Source: an uncultured Porphyromonas sp. (GTDB lineage: Bacteria; Bacteroidota; Bacteroidia; Bacteroidales; Porphyromonadaceae). From it: a stretch of DNA of 7,391 bases. The position numbers and the translations under genes are program-made. Numbering within the stretch: position 1 is the stretch's first letter; every line of letters begins with the position of its first letter. This document shows positions 1 to 7,065 of this stretch, piece by piece. The notes below the pieces were generated by a model. That model saw nothing but the letters and a program-made list of their open reading frames with translations, was not told the origin of the DNA and searched no databases. The stretch lies in contig CAKMOP010000098.1 in NCBI GenBank assembly GCA_927910985.1, forward strand, positions 1-7,391, written 5' to 3'.

Positions 1-1
1 C

Positions 2-684
2 AGAAGCAGTGGGAAGAGGAAGACGAACGAGATTACGTGTGTGCCGAAACTCCTTGATAAGCTTGCCCTTGAAGGAGCCATCGTTACGATGGATGCCATG
101 GGTACGCAGGTAGAAATAGCCGAACAGGTGTTCAAGAAGAAGGCTGATTTTGTCCTCGCTCTCAAGGAGAATCAGAGCCATCTCTTTGAAGATGCACAGA
201 TGCCTTTCTCCACACGATAGCGCACAAGCGACACTTAGAACAGGAGAAGGGGCACGGACGCATTGACAAAAGGAGTTACAAAATCCTCCCTGCAGAGGGC
301 AATCTTACCGATGAAGTTGCACGACGCTGGCCGATGAGACATAACTTGGTGCGGGTCGAACATGAAGTTAGCAAGCCCAATGCGCAACCAACGAAGGAAA
401 CGCGCTACTACATCTCAAGCTTAGACTTCAACGAGACCTCTGCAAAGGAGATAGCCTACTATATAAGGGAGCATTGGGGAATTGAGAACCGCCTGCATTG
501 GCAGTTGGATGTGACCTTTCGAGAAGATGCTTGCCGTGCGCGAAAGAACTTTTCGGCGCGCAATCTGAATCTCATCCGTAAGTTCGCTTTAGCTATTCTG
601 CGCAGGCAACATGACACGCTCTCGCTCAAGGCGAGACGCAGGAAATGCAGCCTGCACATCGACTACCTCAAGCAAGTATTCTGA
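2..684 (+). pseudogene. ISAs1-family DDE transposase, 5'-truncated by window edge and frameshifted
   Basis: This encodes the DDE-type enzyme that cuts and joins the ends of its own element. Reading begins in the frame starting at base 2 and gives KTNEIT, then AIVTMDAMGTQ (carrying the second catalytic Asp) and DFVLALKENQSHLFEDAQ, all typical of ISAs1 transposases. That frame stops at 218-220. The protein resumes one frame over from about 199 as DAFLHTIAHKRHLEQEKGHG, then HGRIDKRSYKI, and near 469-500 HWGIENRLHWQLDV with the catalytic Glu, ending at the TGA at 682-684. One missing G (CAGGATGCC read as CAGATGCC) would restore the frame. About 227 residues are visible of a family length near 370-380; the N-terminal part with the first Asp lies upstream of the window. 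The family assignment is secure. Whether the frameshift is real or a sequencing error cannot be told here. Confidence 0.9.
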
Positions 685-703
685 TTTTGATGCGAGAGCC
701 CTG
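683..703 (+). repeat. Right terminal inverted repeat of the ISAs1-type element
   Basis: Read on the opposite strand this segment begins CAGGGCTCTCGCATC, a CAGGG-type start as expected for ISAs1-family ends. It begins inside the transposase stop codon and ends 19 bases after it, the tight packing usual for these elements. The matching left copy is not in the window, so the call rests on position and sequence type. Confidence 0.65.
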
Positions 704-743
704 GGCATAGGTAGTAGAGCCAGAGAGAGCAGTTATCTTTTTG

Positions 744-751
744 TATCTTTG
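744..751 (+). promoter_or_regulatory. Possible Bacteroidota -7 promoter element for rlmB
   Basis: TATCTTTG matches the Bacteroidota -7 consensus TAnnTTTG exactly. It lies between the insertion-sequence end and the rlmB start codon, implying a leader of roughly 60 bases. No convincing TTTG-type -33 element is visible about 19-21 bases upstream, where the sequence is CAGAGAGAG-like, so the promoter is tentative. It sits 41 bases from the IS terminus, so the insertion may have replaced the original upstream region. Confidence 0.4.
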
Positions 752-820
752 CTCTGTAGATTGACGCTGGGGAAGGAATATGCCTTCTTCTGATGCTACT
801 TAATTAAGGTATAAGAACTG

Positions 821-1567
821 ATGAGAAAGAATAACCTGATTTTCGGGATTCATCCTCTAATTGAAGCCCTGGAGGCAGGTCGTGAGATTGATAGAATCTT
901 GCTCAAGCGCGGACTGCGTAGTAGCGAGGTGAGCCATATTACGGAGCTGGCCAAGGAACGAATGATTCCCGTACAGATCGTGCCAGAAGAACGCTTGATG
1001 CGCCTGACACGTAAGCAACACCAAGGAGTCATCGCCTTTATCAGCGAGATTGAATACACGCAGCTTGAGCAACTTATCCCGATGCTCTATGAAACTGGTC
1101 GTGCACCGTTTGTTGTCCTCTTGGATGGTCTCACCGATGTCCGCAACTTTGGTGCAATTGCTCGTACTGCTGAATGTGCTGGCGTTGATGCCCTCATTAT
1201 CCCGGAGCGAGGGAGTGTGTCTGTGACAGCCGATGCTGTCAAGACTTCTGCGGGTGCGTTGCATCGGATACCCGTCTGCCGTGTTAGCTCGATTCAGGCG
1301 GCTGTGACTTTGCTTCAAGAGAGCGGTATTCAGATCGTAGCCGCTTCGGAAAAGGCATCAGACATCTACACCGAGAGCGTCTTATCCCTACCGTTGGGAC
1401 TTGTGCTTGGTGCCGAAGACCACGGAGTGTCGCAGGAAGTCCTACGTCGAGCAGATAAGATCGTTCGCATTCCTCAAGCTGGTGCCATTGGTTCGCTGAA
1501 CGTCTCAGTCGCTGGGGGAATCCTTATTTATGAGGTGGTTCGTCAAGCAGGACTGGGGGCGGAATAA
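821..1567 (+). CDS. rlmB: 23S rRNA (guanosine-2'-O-)-methyltransferase RlmB, SpoU/TrmH (SPOUT) family
   Basis: The 248-residue protein is the usual length for RlmB/TrmH-like enzymes, which use S-adenosylmethionine to methylate a ribose 2'-OH; RlmB modifies a guanosine in the peptidyl-transferase region of 23S rRNA. An N-terminal RNA-binding segment (about 1-76, with IFGIHPLIEAL near 7-17) precedes the SPOUT catalytic domain (about 96-245). Motif 1 is LDGLTDVRNFGAIARTAE with N109 and R115. Motif 2 is LVLGAEDHGVS at 194-204 with E199. Motif 3 is the knot segment IPQAGAIGSLNVSVAGG at 217-233 with S225 and N227. The key residues are all present and the frame is intact. It is the first gene after the insertion sequence, followed 32 bases later by the YciO-like gene. 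The SpoU-family call is very secure; the exact target (RlmB rather than another 2'-O-methyltransferase) rests on general resemblance. Confidence 0.9.
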   Translation: MRKNNLIFGIHPLIEALEAGREIDRILLKRGLRSSEVSHITELAKERMIPVQIVPEERLMRLTRKQHQGVIAFISEIEYTQLEQLIPMLYETGRAPFVVLLDGLTDVRNFGAIARTAECAGVDALIIPERGSVSVTADAVKTSAGALHRIPVCRVSSIQAAVTLLQESGIQIVAASEKASDIYTESVLSLPLGLVLGAEDHGVSQEVLRRADKIVRIPQAGAIGSLNVSVAGGILIYEVVRQAGLGAE

Positions 1568-1599
1568 CACCACATTCTCTCAATAGCCATCCCCACTCG

Positions 1600-2232
1600 A
1601 TGCTCACCAAGATTTACGCTGACGCGCCCGACTATCGCCTGCTGACAGAGCTGGTCGATGAGCTTCGTCGCGGAGCCATCTTCATTTATCCTACAGCTTC
1701 GGGCTATGCTTATTGCTGCGATGCCCTCCATCAGCGCGCCATCGAAGAGCTTTGTCGCCTGAAGAAGATTGACTCGAAGAAGAAGGCTCTATCCATAGCT
1801 TGTGCTTCGCTGAGTCAGGTGTCGGAGTACTGTAAGATGAATGACCGAGCATTCAAATTCATTAAGGAGCACGAGGTGAACTATACTTTTATTCTTCCTG
1901 CTTCTGGTGCCCTTCCGCGCATCTTCAAGCAGCGTAAGGAGGTCGGTGTTCGTCTGACGCAGCACCCTATTGGTCGACTTTTAGCAGAGCATTTGGGCAA
2001 TCCATTGATTACCTCTTCACTTCCGGTTGAGGATGAAGATGAACCCGAGTATTGCACCAATCCAGAGCTAATCGATGAGCGTTATGGTCATTCTGTCTAT
2101 ACCGTTCTCGATGCAGGCGAAGTTCCTTTGGCTCCGTCAACGATCGTTGACTGCACCGAAGAGCCTTTTGAGGTCTTGCGCTATGGTCATGGTCGCTTGG
2201 CTGACGAAGAACCCTTACTCAAGAAAGATTAA
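1600..2232 (+). CDS. YciO-like Sua5/YrdC/TsaC-fold protein
   Basis: The 210-residue protein has the YrdC/Sua5/TsaC fold, the family that makes threonylcarbamoyl-AMP for the t6A37 modification of tRNA. Visible landmarks are GAIFIYPTASGYAY at 25-38, ELCRLKKID at 50-58, NYTFILPAS at 94-102, VGVRLTQHPI at 115-124, NPLITSSLP at 134-142 and APSTIVD at 178-184. The overall pattern, including YPTxSGYA and P-R-x(3)-K-x-R-K, is closer to the YciO branch than to classical TsaC. Departures from the usual motifs are A33 where YPTD carries Asp, and HEVN before YTFIL where LPGP is typical. Activity as a threonylcarbamoyl-AMP synthase is therefore uncertain, and a second, canonical TsaC may exist elsewhere in the genome. 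It lies between rlmB and ybeY, which fits a tRNA or ribosome-related role. Confidence 0.75.
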   Translation: MLTKIYADAPDYRLLTELVDELRRGAIFIYPTASGYAYCCDALHQRAIEELCRLKKIDSKKKALSIACASLSQVSEYCKMNDRAFKFIKEHEVNYTFILPASGALPRIFKQRKEVGVRLTQHPIGRLLAEHLGNPLITSSLPVEDEDEPEYCTNPELIDERYGHSVYTVLDAGEVPLAPSTIVDCTEEPFEVLRYGHGRLADEEPLLKKD

Positions 2233-2253
2233 ATACACAACGATAGAGCATTT

Positions 2254-2721
2254 ATGGTGAAAGAACCTGAGCTTATAGCCTACTATACCGATGAAGATGT
2301 CGAGGCGCCGCGCCTGCGAGAGCGTATCCTTCGTAACTGGATTCGAGAAGTAGCAGCACTCTATAATCGCCGAGTCGGAGAACTCTGTTACCAGTTCTGT
2401 GGTGATGAACGCATCCTTCAGACTAATCAAGATTTTCTTGACCACGACTATTATACCGATATCATCACGTTCGATGAGAGTGAGGGTGATGTGATTTCCG
2501 GGGATATGCTCATCAGTCTGGAGACAGTTCGGAGCAATGCAGAGCTACTGGGTAATGAGTATGCCGAAGAGTTGCATCGCGTGATTATTCACGGAGTCCT
2601 GCATCTTTGTGGTCTCAAGGATAAGACTCCAGAAGATGAGGCTAATATGCGAGCTGCAGAAGACCAAGCTCTGCGTTTGCTGCACGAATTGCTCGGAGAG
2701 GGAGTTCCTCTTTTTGACTAA
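2254..2721 (+). CDS. ybeY: Endoribonuclease YbeY, rRNA maturation factor
   Basis: The 155-residue protein matches the UPF0054/YbeY family, metal-dependent enzymes involved in 16S rRNA 3'-end maturation and 70S quality control. It has YTDIITF at 67-73 (equivalent to TDVLSF in Escherichia coli), GDMLIS at 83-88 and the metal-site helix VIIHGVLHLCG at 110-120 with H113 and H117. The third metal-binding His of the canonical HGxLHLxGxDH pattern is absent: the sequence reads GLKDKTPEDEANM. I associate KDK at this place with Bacteroidota YbeY in general, so it is probably a lineage variant and not a defect. The frame is intact. The start ATG is 21 bases after the previous stop. A 118-base gap without a recognisable gene follows before coaX. 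Confidence 0.9.
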   Translation: MVKEPELIAYYTDEDVEAPRLRERILRNWIREVAALYNRRVGELCYQFCGDERILQTNQDFLDHDYYTDIITFDESEGDVISGDMLISLETVRSNAELLGNEYAEELHRVIIHGVLHLCGLKDKTPEDEANMRAAEDQALRLLHELLGEGVPLFD

Positions 2722-2839
2722 ACGGATCACTATCGCAGTATATCGTTTCGCTCAAGAAGCACGTTCTAAGTACGAACGGTGCGGTATATTCCAGATAAAA
2801 GCCGTTTCTTTGTGGTATTATTGACTATTTGACCACTAA

Positions 2840-3569
2840 GTGAATTTAATCATCGATCAGGGGAACTCGGTCTGTAAGGTGGCCGTGATGGATAAGGGGG
2901 GAGTTCGTCGCTCATTACTCCTTCTCACAAGTTTCCCTCCGAGAAGCTGGGAGCATTCTGTCAGATTTTCCAAATCTGCAGGCTGCTATTTTATAGCTCT
3001 GTAGCAGGTGTTGATAAGCTTTTGCTTAGTCTGCTGGCAGAGCGTATCCCGGTGGTATTGCAGGTGGACGAACATATTGCAGTACCTGTGCGTGTCCTCT
3101 ATGACCGCAAGCGACTTGGTAGCGATCGCATCGCTGCCGTTGTCGGGGCATTTGCCTTGGCTTCTGAGAAGTCCGGTCTCTTAGTCATCGACTTAGGGAC
3201 GGCAATTACTTTTGAACGAATTACTCCCGAAAGGGAATATATAGGAGGGAATATCTCTCCAGGTCTTTATACCAGGCTCAAGGCACTTAATCACTTTACC
3301 TCGCGCCTGCCTTTAATCCAGGATCTCGTACCAACAACTGGTGCTTTCGGTACGACAACCTCTGAGGCTATCTCTTCAGGGGTGCTACGTGGAGTGCTAC
3401 ACGAGATACAGGGATACATAGATGAGGCTAAGGAGACTGACCCCAATGTAGAGGTCTTTGTCACGTGGAGGGGATGCTTCGCTTATAGAGGCTTATCTTC
3501 CGAGAGGCTCGTGTAGAGCCTGACCTTGTCCTCTACGGACTCAATCAGATATTGGAGTACAACAGATGA
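2840..3569 (+). pseudogene. coaX: Type III pantothenate kinase CoaX, interrupted by four apparent frameshifts
   Basis: CoaX phosphorylates pantothenate, the first step of coenzyme A synthesis. The protein can be followed across all three frames: NLIIDQGNSVCKVAVMDKG from the GTG at 2840; EFVAHYSFSQVSLREAG from 2901; YSSVAGVDKLLLSL from 2992 to about 3465; GGDASLIEAYLP from 3467; then ARVEPDLVLYGLNQILEYNR to the TGA at 3567-3569. Removing one base at each break gives 241 residues, normal for the family. The reconstruction has the first phosphate-binding motif DQGNS at 6-10, the catalytic LGSDR at 92-96, the second phosphate motif IDLGTAIT at 116-123, GGNISPG at 135-141 and TGGDA at 208-212. A TAA in frame immediately before the GTG fixes the start. 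The stop overlaps the next gene by ATGA. Identity is secure; as sequenced the gene cannot make the enzyme. Confidence 0.88.
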
Positions 3570-4873
3570 TAAAGCATAAAAAGATTCTCAGCTACCTCCT
3601 TTCTACAGGACTGCTTACCGTAGGAACTGCCGGAATCCTGAGTGCACAAAGCAACTCGGATCGTTCGCCTTACAGTCGCTTTGGTTATGGCTCGCTTGGC
3701 TTACGCCAGACCGCTACGACTCGTGCACTGGGGGGGATCGGCGTTGGCTTACGTGATGGGCTCACCGTCAATCCCGCTAATCCCGCTTCCTATACGGCTG
3801 TCGATTCGATGACCTTCATTATGGATTTGGCCGTGTCTTTACGTGGCTCCTATCTCTCCGAAGGTGGAAAGCACGATAGCCGTATCCTGGGGAATCTCGA
3901 TTACGCTACGATTCTTTTCCCTGTGAGCAGACATCTTGCTGTAAGTGCTGGAATTATGCCCTTCTCTACTGTGGGTTATCGATTCGGTAACTTGGAGCAA
4001 CTTCAGGGAGATAGCCATAGCGACTATCAGCGTACCTACTTGGGACAAGGTAGCTTTAATGATCTATACCTCGGTGTTGCTGGTCGTATAGGCTCTTTGT
4101 CACTTGGGGTAAATGCCTCTTATCTCTTTGGTTATACCACGCAAGAACGACAAGTCTATATCGGATCGGAAGGCGCTTCTAATCCCTTCTACCGCACACA
4201 GCTTCAGCTAAAGGGCTTTAAGGCAGATGTAGGGGCTCAGTATCAGATTGACTTGGACAAGAAGAGCGAGCGCACACTTGTCTTTGGAGCTACGTTTGCT
4301 CCAGAGATGAGGCTGCGATCGACGTTGATTGATCAGCATTTCCAGAGAGTCGAGAATTCCAGCCAGCTGGTGCCTGAGTCTTCGGATACGATTACCTCTC
4401 GCCAGCTGCATCACGTACCCTTGAGCTATTCTGTCGGGGCTACCTACCGTCATAATGAGAACCTCCTCGTTGGGGTAGGCGTGTCCTATATGCAGTGGTC
4501 TAAGGCCTCTGGTGTCGCCCAAGATGGAGCTGTACCTCGCGACCTCTATCGTGTAGGACTGGGTGCAGAGTGGATACCTGACACACGTGCTCGTAGCCTC
4601 TTTGCGCGTTCGCGCTATCGCCTTGGCTTAAGTGGAGCTAATTCGTATATGCTTGTCCCGACAGCCTCGGGTGAGAAGAGCGGATACAATGAGCTCACGG
4701 CATCGCTTGGTATCGGTCTTCCATTGATCGATCGTCGTTCGCTCGTCAACGTCACGGTAGACTATAAATATCTTCTTCCCCAGGCCTCTGGTATGCTGCG
4801 CGAGCACTCACTGGGGCTGACTGTGGGGATTCTCTTTAACGAGAACTGGTTCCGTAAGGCACGTATCAACTAA
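3566..4873 (+). CDS. Outer-membrane beta-barrel protein of unknown function, Bacteroidota-specific
   Basis: The 435-residue protein starts with a signal peptide: basic MIKHKK, hydrophobic core at about 7-25, and likely cleavage in LSAQ after A27. The mature start carries SPYSRFGYGSLG at 34-45 and later NPANPASYTAVDS at 69-81. These are hallmarks of a barrel family, loosely FadL/OmpP1-like, that I recognise beside coaX and TPR genes in Bacteroidota. The body alternates short amphipathic strands rich in G, Y, S and L, such as LYLGVAGRIGSLSLGVNASY and LVGVGVSYMQW. The protein ends FNENWFRKARIN, with an aromatic C-terminal region suited to outer-membrane insertion. The frame is intact and overlaps the coaX stop by four bases, indicating co-transcription and possibly coupled translation. 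The transported substrate, if any, cannot be inferred. Confidence 0.75.
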   Translation: MIKHKKILSYLLSTGLLTVGTAGILSAQSNSDRSPYSRFGYGSLGLRQTATTRALGGIGVGLRDGLTVNPANPASYTAVDSMTFIMDLAVSLRGSYLSEGGKHDSRILGNLDYATILFPVSRHLAVSAGIMPFSTVGYRFGNLEQLQGDSHSDYQRTYLGQGSFNDLYLGVAGRIGSLSLGVNASYLFGYTTQERQVYIGSEGASNPFYRTQLQLKGFKADVGAQYQIDLDKKSERTLVFGATFAPEMRLRSTLIDQHFQRVENSSQLVPESSDTITSRQLHHVPLSYSVGATYRHNENLLVGVGVSYMQWSKASGVAQDGAVPRDLYRVGLGAEWIPDTRARSLFARSRYRLGLSGANSYMLVPTASGEKSGYNELTASLGIGLPLIDRRSLVNVTVDYKYLLPQASGMLREHSLGLTVGILFNENWFRKARIN

Positions 4874-4940
4874 TGACGTTATCAGGGGGCTATTCTTCCC
4901 TCTGTGTAGATACCTTACGCACGACTAAGCACTAATCACT

Positions 4941-4963
4941 TACTAAATAAAGACAAGAAGACA
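4941..4963 (+). promoter_or_regulatory. A-rich translation-initiation region upstream of the TPR gene
   Basis: The bases just before ATG 4964 read TAAATAAAGACAAGAAGACA and lack a Shine-Dalgarno core at the usual spacing. Bacteroidota commonly start translation from A-rich leaders, so this fits the proposed start and hints at good expression. The 90-base gap it closes (4874-4963) shows no clear -7/-33 promoter pair; TACCTTAC near 4909 is only a partial match. Confidence 0.35.
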
Positions 4964-6308
4964 ATGAGACTGAACAGAATGTCCTGTTGGAGCCTTTGGG
5001 CTTCTCTCGACGACTGCTTATGCCCAGACGGGTAGAGCTACAGGTACTCCTTTTGGCTCAGGTGAAGACAGCATCCGCTGCCGCCAAAGTATCAGCCTGC
5101 TGACGAGCTTTGGCAAGACTGCGAACTATGCCGACGCCTATGAGCATTGGCAGAAGGCATATGACAACTGCCCCGCAGCATCCAAGAATATATACATCAT
5201 CGGTGCTAAGATCCTGCATTGGAAGCTTAGCCAGGCTAAGACGGCTGATGAGAAGAAGAAGATTCTGAATCGCTTGATGAAGCTCTACGATGACCGTATC
5301 ACTTACTTCGGTGATGATGCTAAGGTCGGAGCTGCGCAGATCCTTGCTGACAAGATCGAAGACTATAAGACGATTGCAGGGAATGATGCTGACTTCAAGC
5401 TTGTCTATCAATGGGCTAAGCCTATGGTAGAGCGTTATAAGGCTGAATCTCCTATTCAGCTCCTCTACTACTATGCTTTCAGCTCACGCCTTATCGCTTC
5501 GAAGGATGAGTCGAAGATTGACCAGTACATCAATGAGTATACTCAGGCTGCTGAGTATGCTGATGCTATCCTGGCTGCAGCTGATACGGACGATGCTAAG
5601 AAGGTGATCGAGACCTACAAGAATCAGATGGATACTGAGTTCGCTCAGAGCGGTCTGGCCAGCTGTGATAAGCTTGAGAAGACCTATACGGTAGAGAAAA
5701 TCGATCAGCATAAGACGGATAAGACCTTCCTGCAGAATGTACTCTCTCTCTTCCAGCGTGCAGGCTGTGATGGTAATGCCTCTGTGCGTGCAGGTCGTTA
5801 TCTCTTTGATATCGAACCTTCGGTGACTGCTGCAATGGGAATTGCCGGTGAGGCTATTCGCGACAAGCGCTATTCAGAAGCTACGGAGTTCCTGAACAAG
5901 GCTATTGATCTGGCTAAGACCTCTTCGGATCGCCTTAAGTGCTACGAAGCTCTCTTCCAGATTGCTCAGGTACAGCGCAATAGCGGTGCAGCGATCTCTT
6001 ACGGGAATAAGATCTTGGCTGAGAACCCACGCAATGGTCGCGTGTTGCTGTATCTGGCAGAGCTCTCCGCTGGTAATGCTTCTCGCTACTACACGGATGA
6101 TAAGATCAAGCAGCGCTGCTACTACTACCTCGTCATCAATAAGCTCCGTCACGCTGCCAGCGTAGATCCTTCGGTAGCTGCTCAAGCTAATCGCGCCATA
6201 GCTAACTATTCACGTTATCTGCCTTCTGCGCAGGAAATCTTTATGCACCCCAGCATTAAGAAGGGTGCTGTAGTCAGCTTTGGTGGCGAAAGCGTCGTCA
6301 TTCCTTAA
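4964..6308 (+). CDS. Secreted tetratricopeptide-repeat protein with a frameshift in the signal peptide
   Basis: ATG 4964 begins MRLNRM, then the frame breaks near 4982. Dropping one base there continues PVGAFGLLSTTAYAQTGRAT, a signal peptide cleaved at AYA-Q. The restored protein has about 447 residues. It is helical and shows TPR-like hairpins: an early one at KTANYADAYEHWQKAYDNCP (about residues 52-71) and a clear run at about 271-346 containing RYSEATEFLNKAIDLA, CYEALFQIAQVQRNSGAAIS and NPRNGRVLLYLAEL. The C-terminus SAQEIFMHPSIKKGAVVSFG resembles the tail of a Bacteroidota TPR family found next to lptC. It is likely periplasmic or outer-membrane associated and may act as a scaffold; its partner is unknown. 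Without the frame correction the longest intact frame from an ATG starts at 5274 and lacks any export signal, so 4964 is preferred. Confidence 0.75.
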
Positions 6309-6325
6309 TCTGCATAGCTTGTACT

Positions 6326-7035
6326 ATGTCTGATCTCCCTTCGCACTTAAGTGCAAGAGAGAGGGAAGAAGCCCTCCGCTTTCTGGATGAAAACACCAGA
6401 AGGCGGGGGACTTCTCGTTCGTACCCCTTTGCTCTTCTCTTCATCTTCTGCTCCCTCTTTCTCTCTCTGGGAGCCTGTAGCAAGAAGAAAGTTGAGGTGA
6501 AGAACTTGGCCGTCAATCCCGACTCGCTCTACACCGCTCGTATGGTTGCTCTCAATACGCTCATATCGGACTCTGGGCTTATTCGCTATCGTATGACGGC
6601 TCCAGAGCTTCTCATCTATGAGCGAAGTGAGCGCAATGAATGGGTATTCCCGAGAGGCCTTGTCCTTCGCCCCTATGACCTGAAGAGTGGTAGCCAAGTC
6701 TTTATTAAGGCTGATTCAGCCATTCGCCGTCCGCTCAAAGAAGAGTGGGAGCTCATTGGGCACGTGCACGTCCAGGGACCGGCAGGTCAACGTCTCAAGA
6801 CACAGCGTCTCTTCTGGCTTCGCTCGGAGCAGCGCCTCTATTCAGATGATACTACCTACTTTGTCACCAATGGAAAGGAATTGCGTGGCTCTCATTTCAA
6901 TGCAAAGGATGACTTGAGCTGGTACGAGATTTATGACAATAAGGGATCCTCGACTACGATGAGAATAAGTCTTCTGCTCAGCCCGTATCTGCGACTTCTC
7001 CTACCGACAGCCTGAAGCAAGCGCCTCGTAAGTAG
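6326..7035 (+). CDS. lptC: LPS export ABC transporter periplasmic protein LptC (lipoprotein-like), frameshift near C-terminus
   Basis: LptC is the bitopic or lipid-anchored partner of LptBFG that passes lipopolysaccharide from the inner membrane to LptA. The hydrophobic run YPFALLFIFCSLFLSLGAC at 33-51 ends in a lipobox LGAC with C51. The LptC/OstA-like beta domain follows (about 68-205), including LISDSGLIRYRMTAPELLIY and RLFWLRSEQRLYSDD. After DLSWYEIYDNKG the frame breaks near 6946. Restoring one G gives ILDYDENKSSAQPVSATSPT and then DSLKQAPRK, stopping at 7033-7035 (236 residues). Read uncorrected, the frame ends at 7015 with an unrelated hydrophobic tail. The 33-residue charged N-terminus before the signal segment is unusually long for a lipoprotein. 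A later start at ATG 6387 (MKTPEGG, another frame) would need one more indel in the G run at 6404-6408. Confidence 0.8.
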
Positions 7036-7065
7036 GAAGGGCGATGTATTGCTCCATTATCTACG

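Larger units (their letters stand above)
1..703 (+). mobile_element. ISAs1-family insertion sequence, right-hand portion, left end outside window
   Basis: The stretch holds the middle and C-terminal parts of an ISAs1-type transposase followed, with no extra gene, by a sequence ending AGAGCCCTG at 703. ISAs1-family elements end in CAGGG-type inverted repeats, which fits this as the right terminus. The left end, and so the partner inverted repeat and the target duplication, lie outside the window. If the family's usual 8-10 bp duplication applies, the right-hand copy would start at 704 with GGCATAGG. The transposase is frameshifted, so this copy is probably not autonomous as sequenced. The family call is firm; the exact right boundary is an inference from the repeat. 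Confidence 0.85.

Noticed and set aside
721..756. AGAGC ... GCTCT inverted repeat flanking the possible -7 element of rlmB
   Set aside because: Only five paired bases around a 20-base loop, readily expected by chance in a purine-rich stretch.
857..1318. Long open frame (153 codons) on the minus strand inside rlmB
   Set aside because: It lies antisense to a gene with complete SPOUT motifs, and its translation has no recognisable domain, signal peptide or conserved pattern.
2762..2778. CGTTC-7 nt-GAACG hairpin downstream of ybeY
   Set aside because: A five-pair stem with no following T run; too weak for an intrinsic terminator or an operator call.
4208..4522. Minus-strand open frame of 104 codons inside the outer-membrane protein gene
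   Set aside because: Antisense shadow of an intact gene with a signal peptide and barrel strands; no independent start context.
4979..4990. Programmed ribosomal frameshift in the TPR gene
   Set aside because: No slippery heptamer, internal Shine-Dalgarno-like spacer or downstream structure; a simple indel is more economical.
5905..6165. Overlapping plus-strand frame inside the TPR gene, and a minus-strand frame at 5874-6185
   Set aside because: Both are out-of-frame readings of clear TPR-helix coding sequence, with no plausible product of their own.
6347..6697. Minus-strand open frame of 116 codons inside lptC
   Set aside because: Shadow of the lptC reading frame; low-complexity Lys/Arg/Glu-rich translation without family features.
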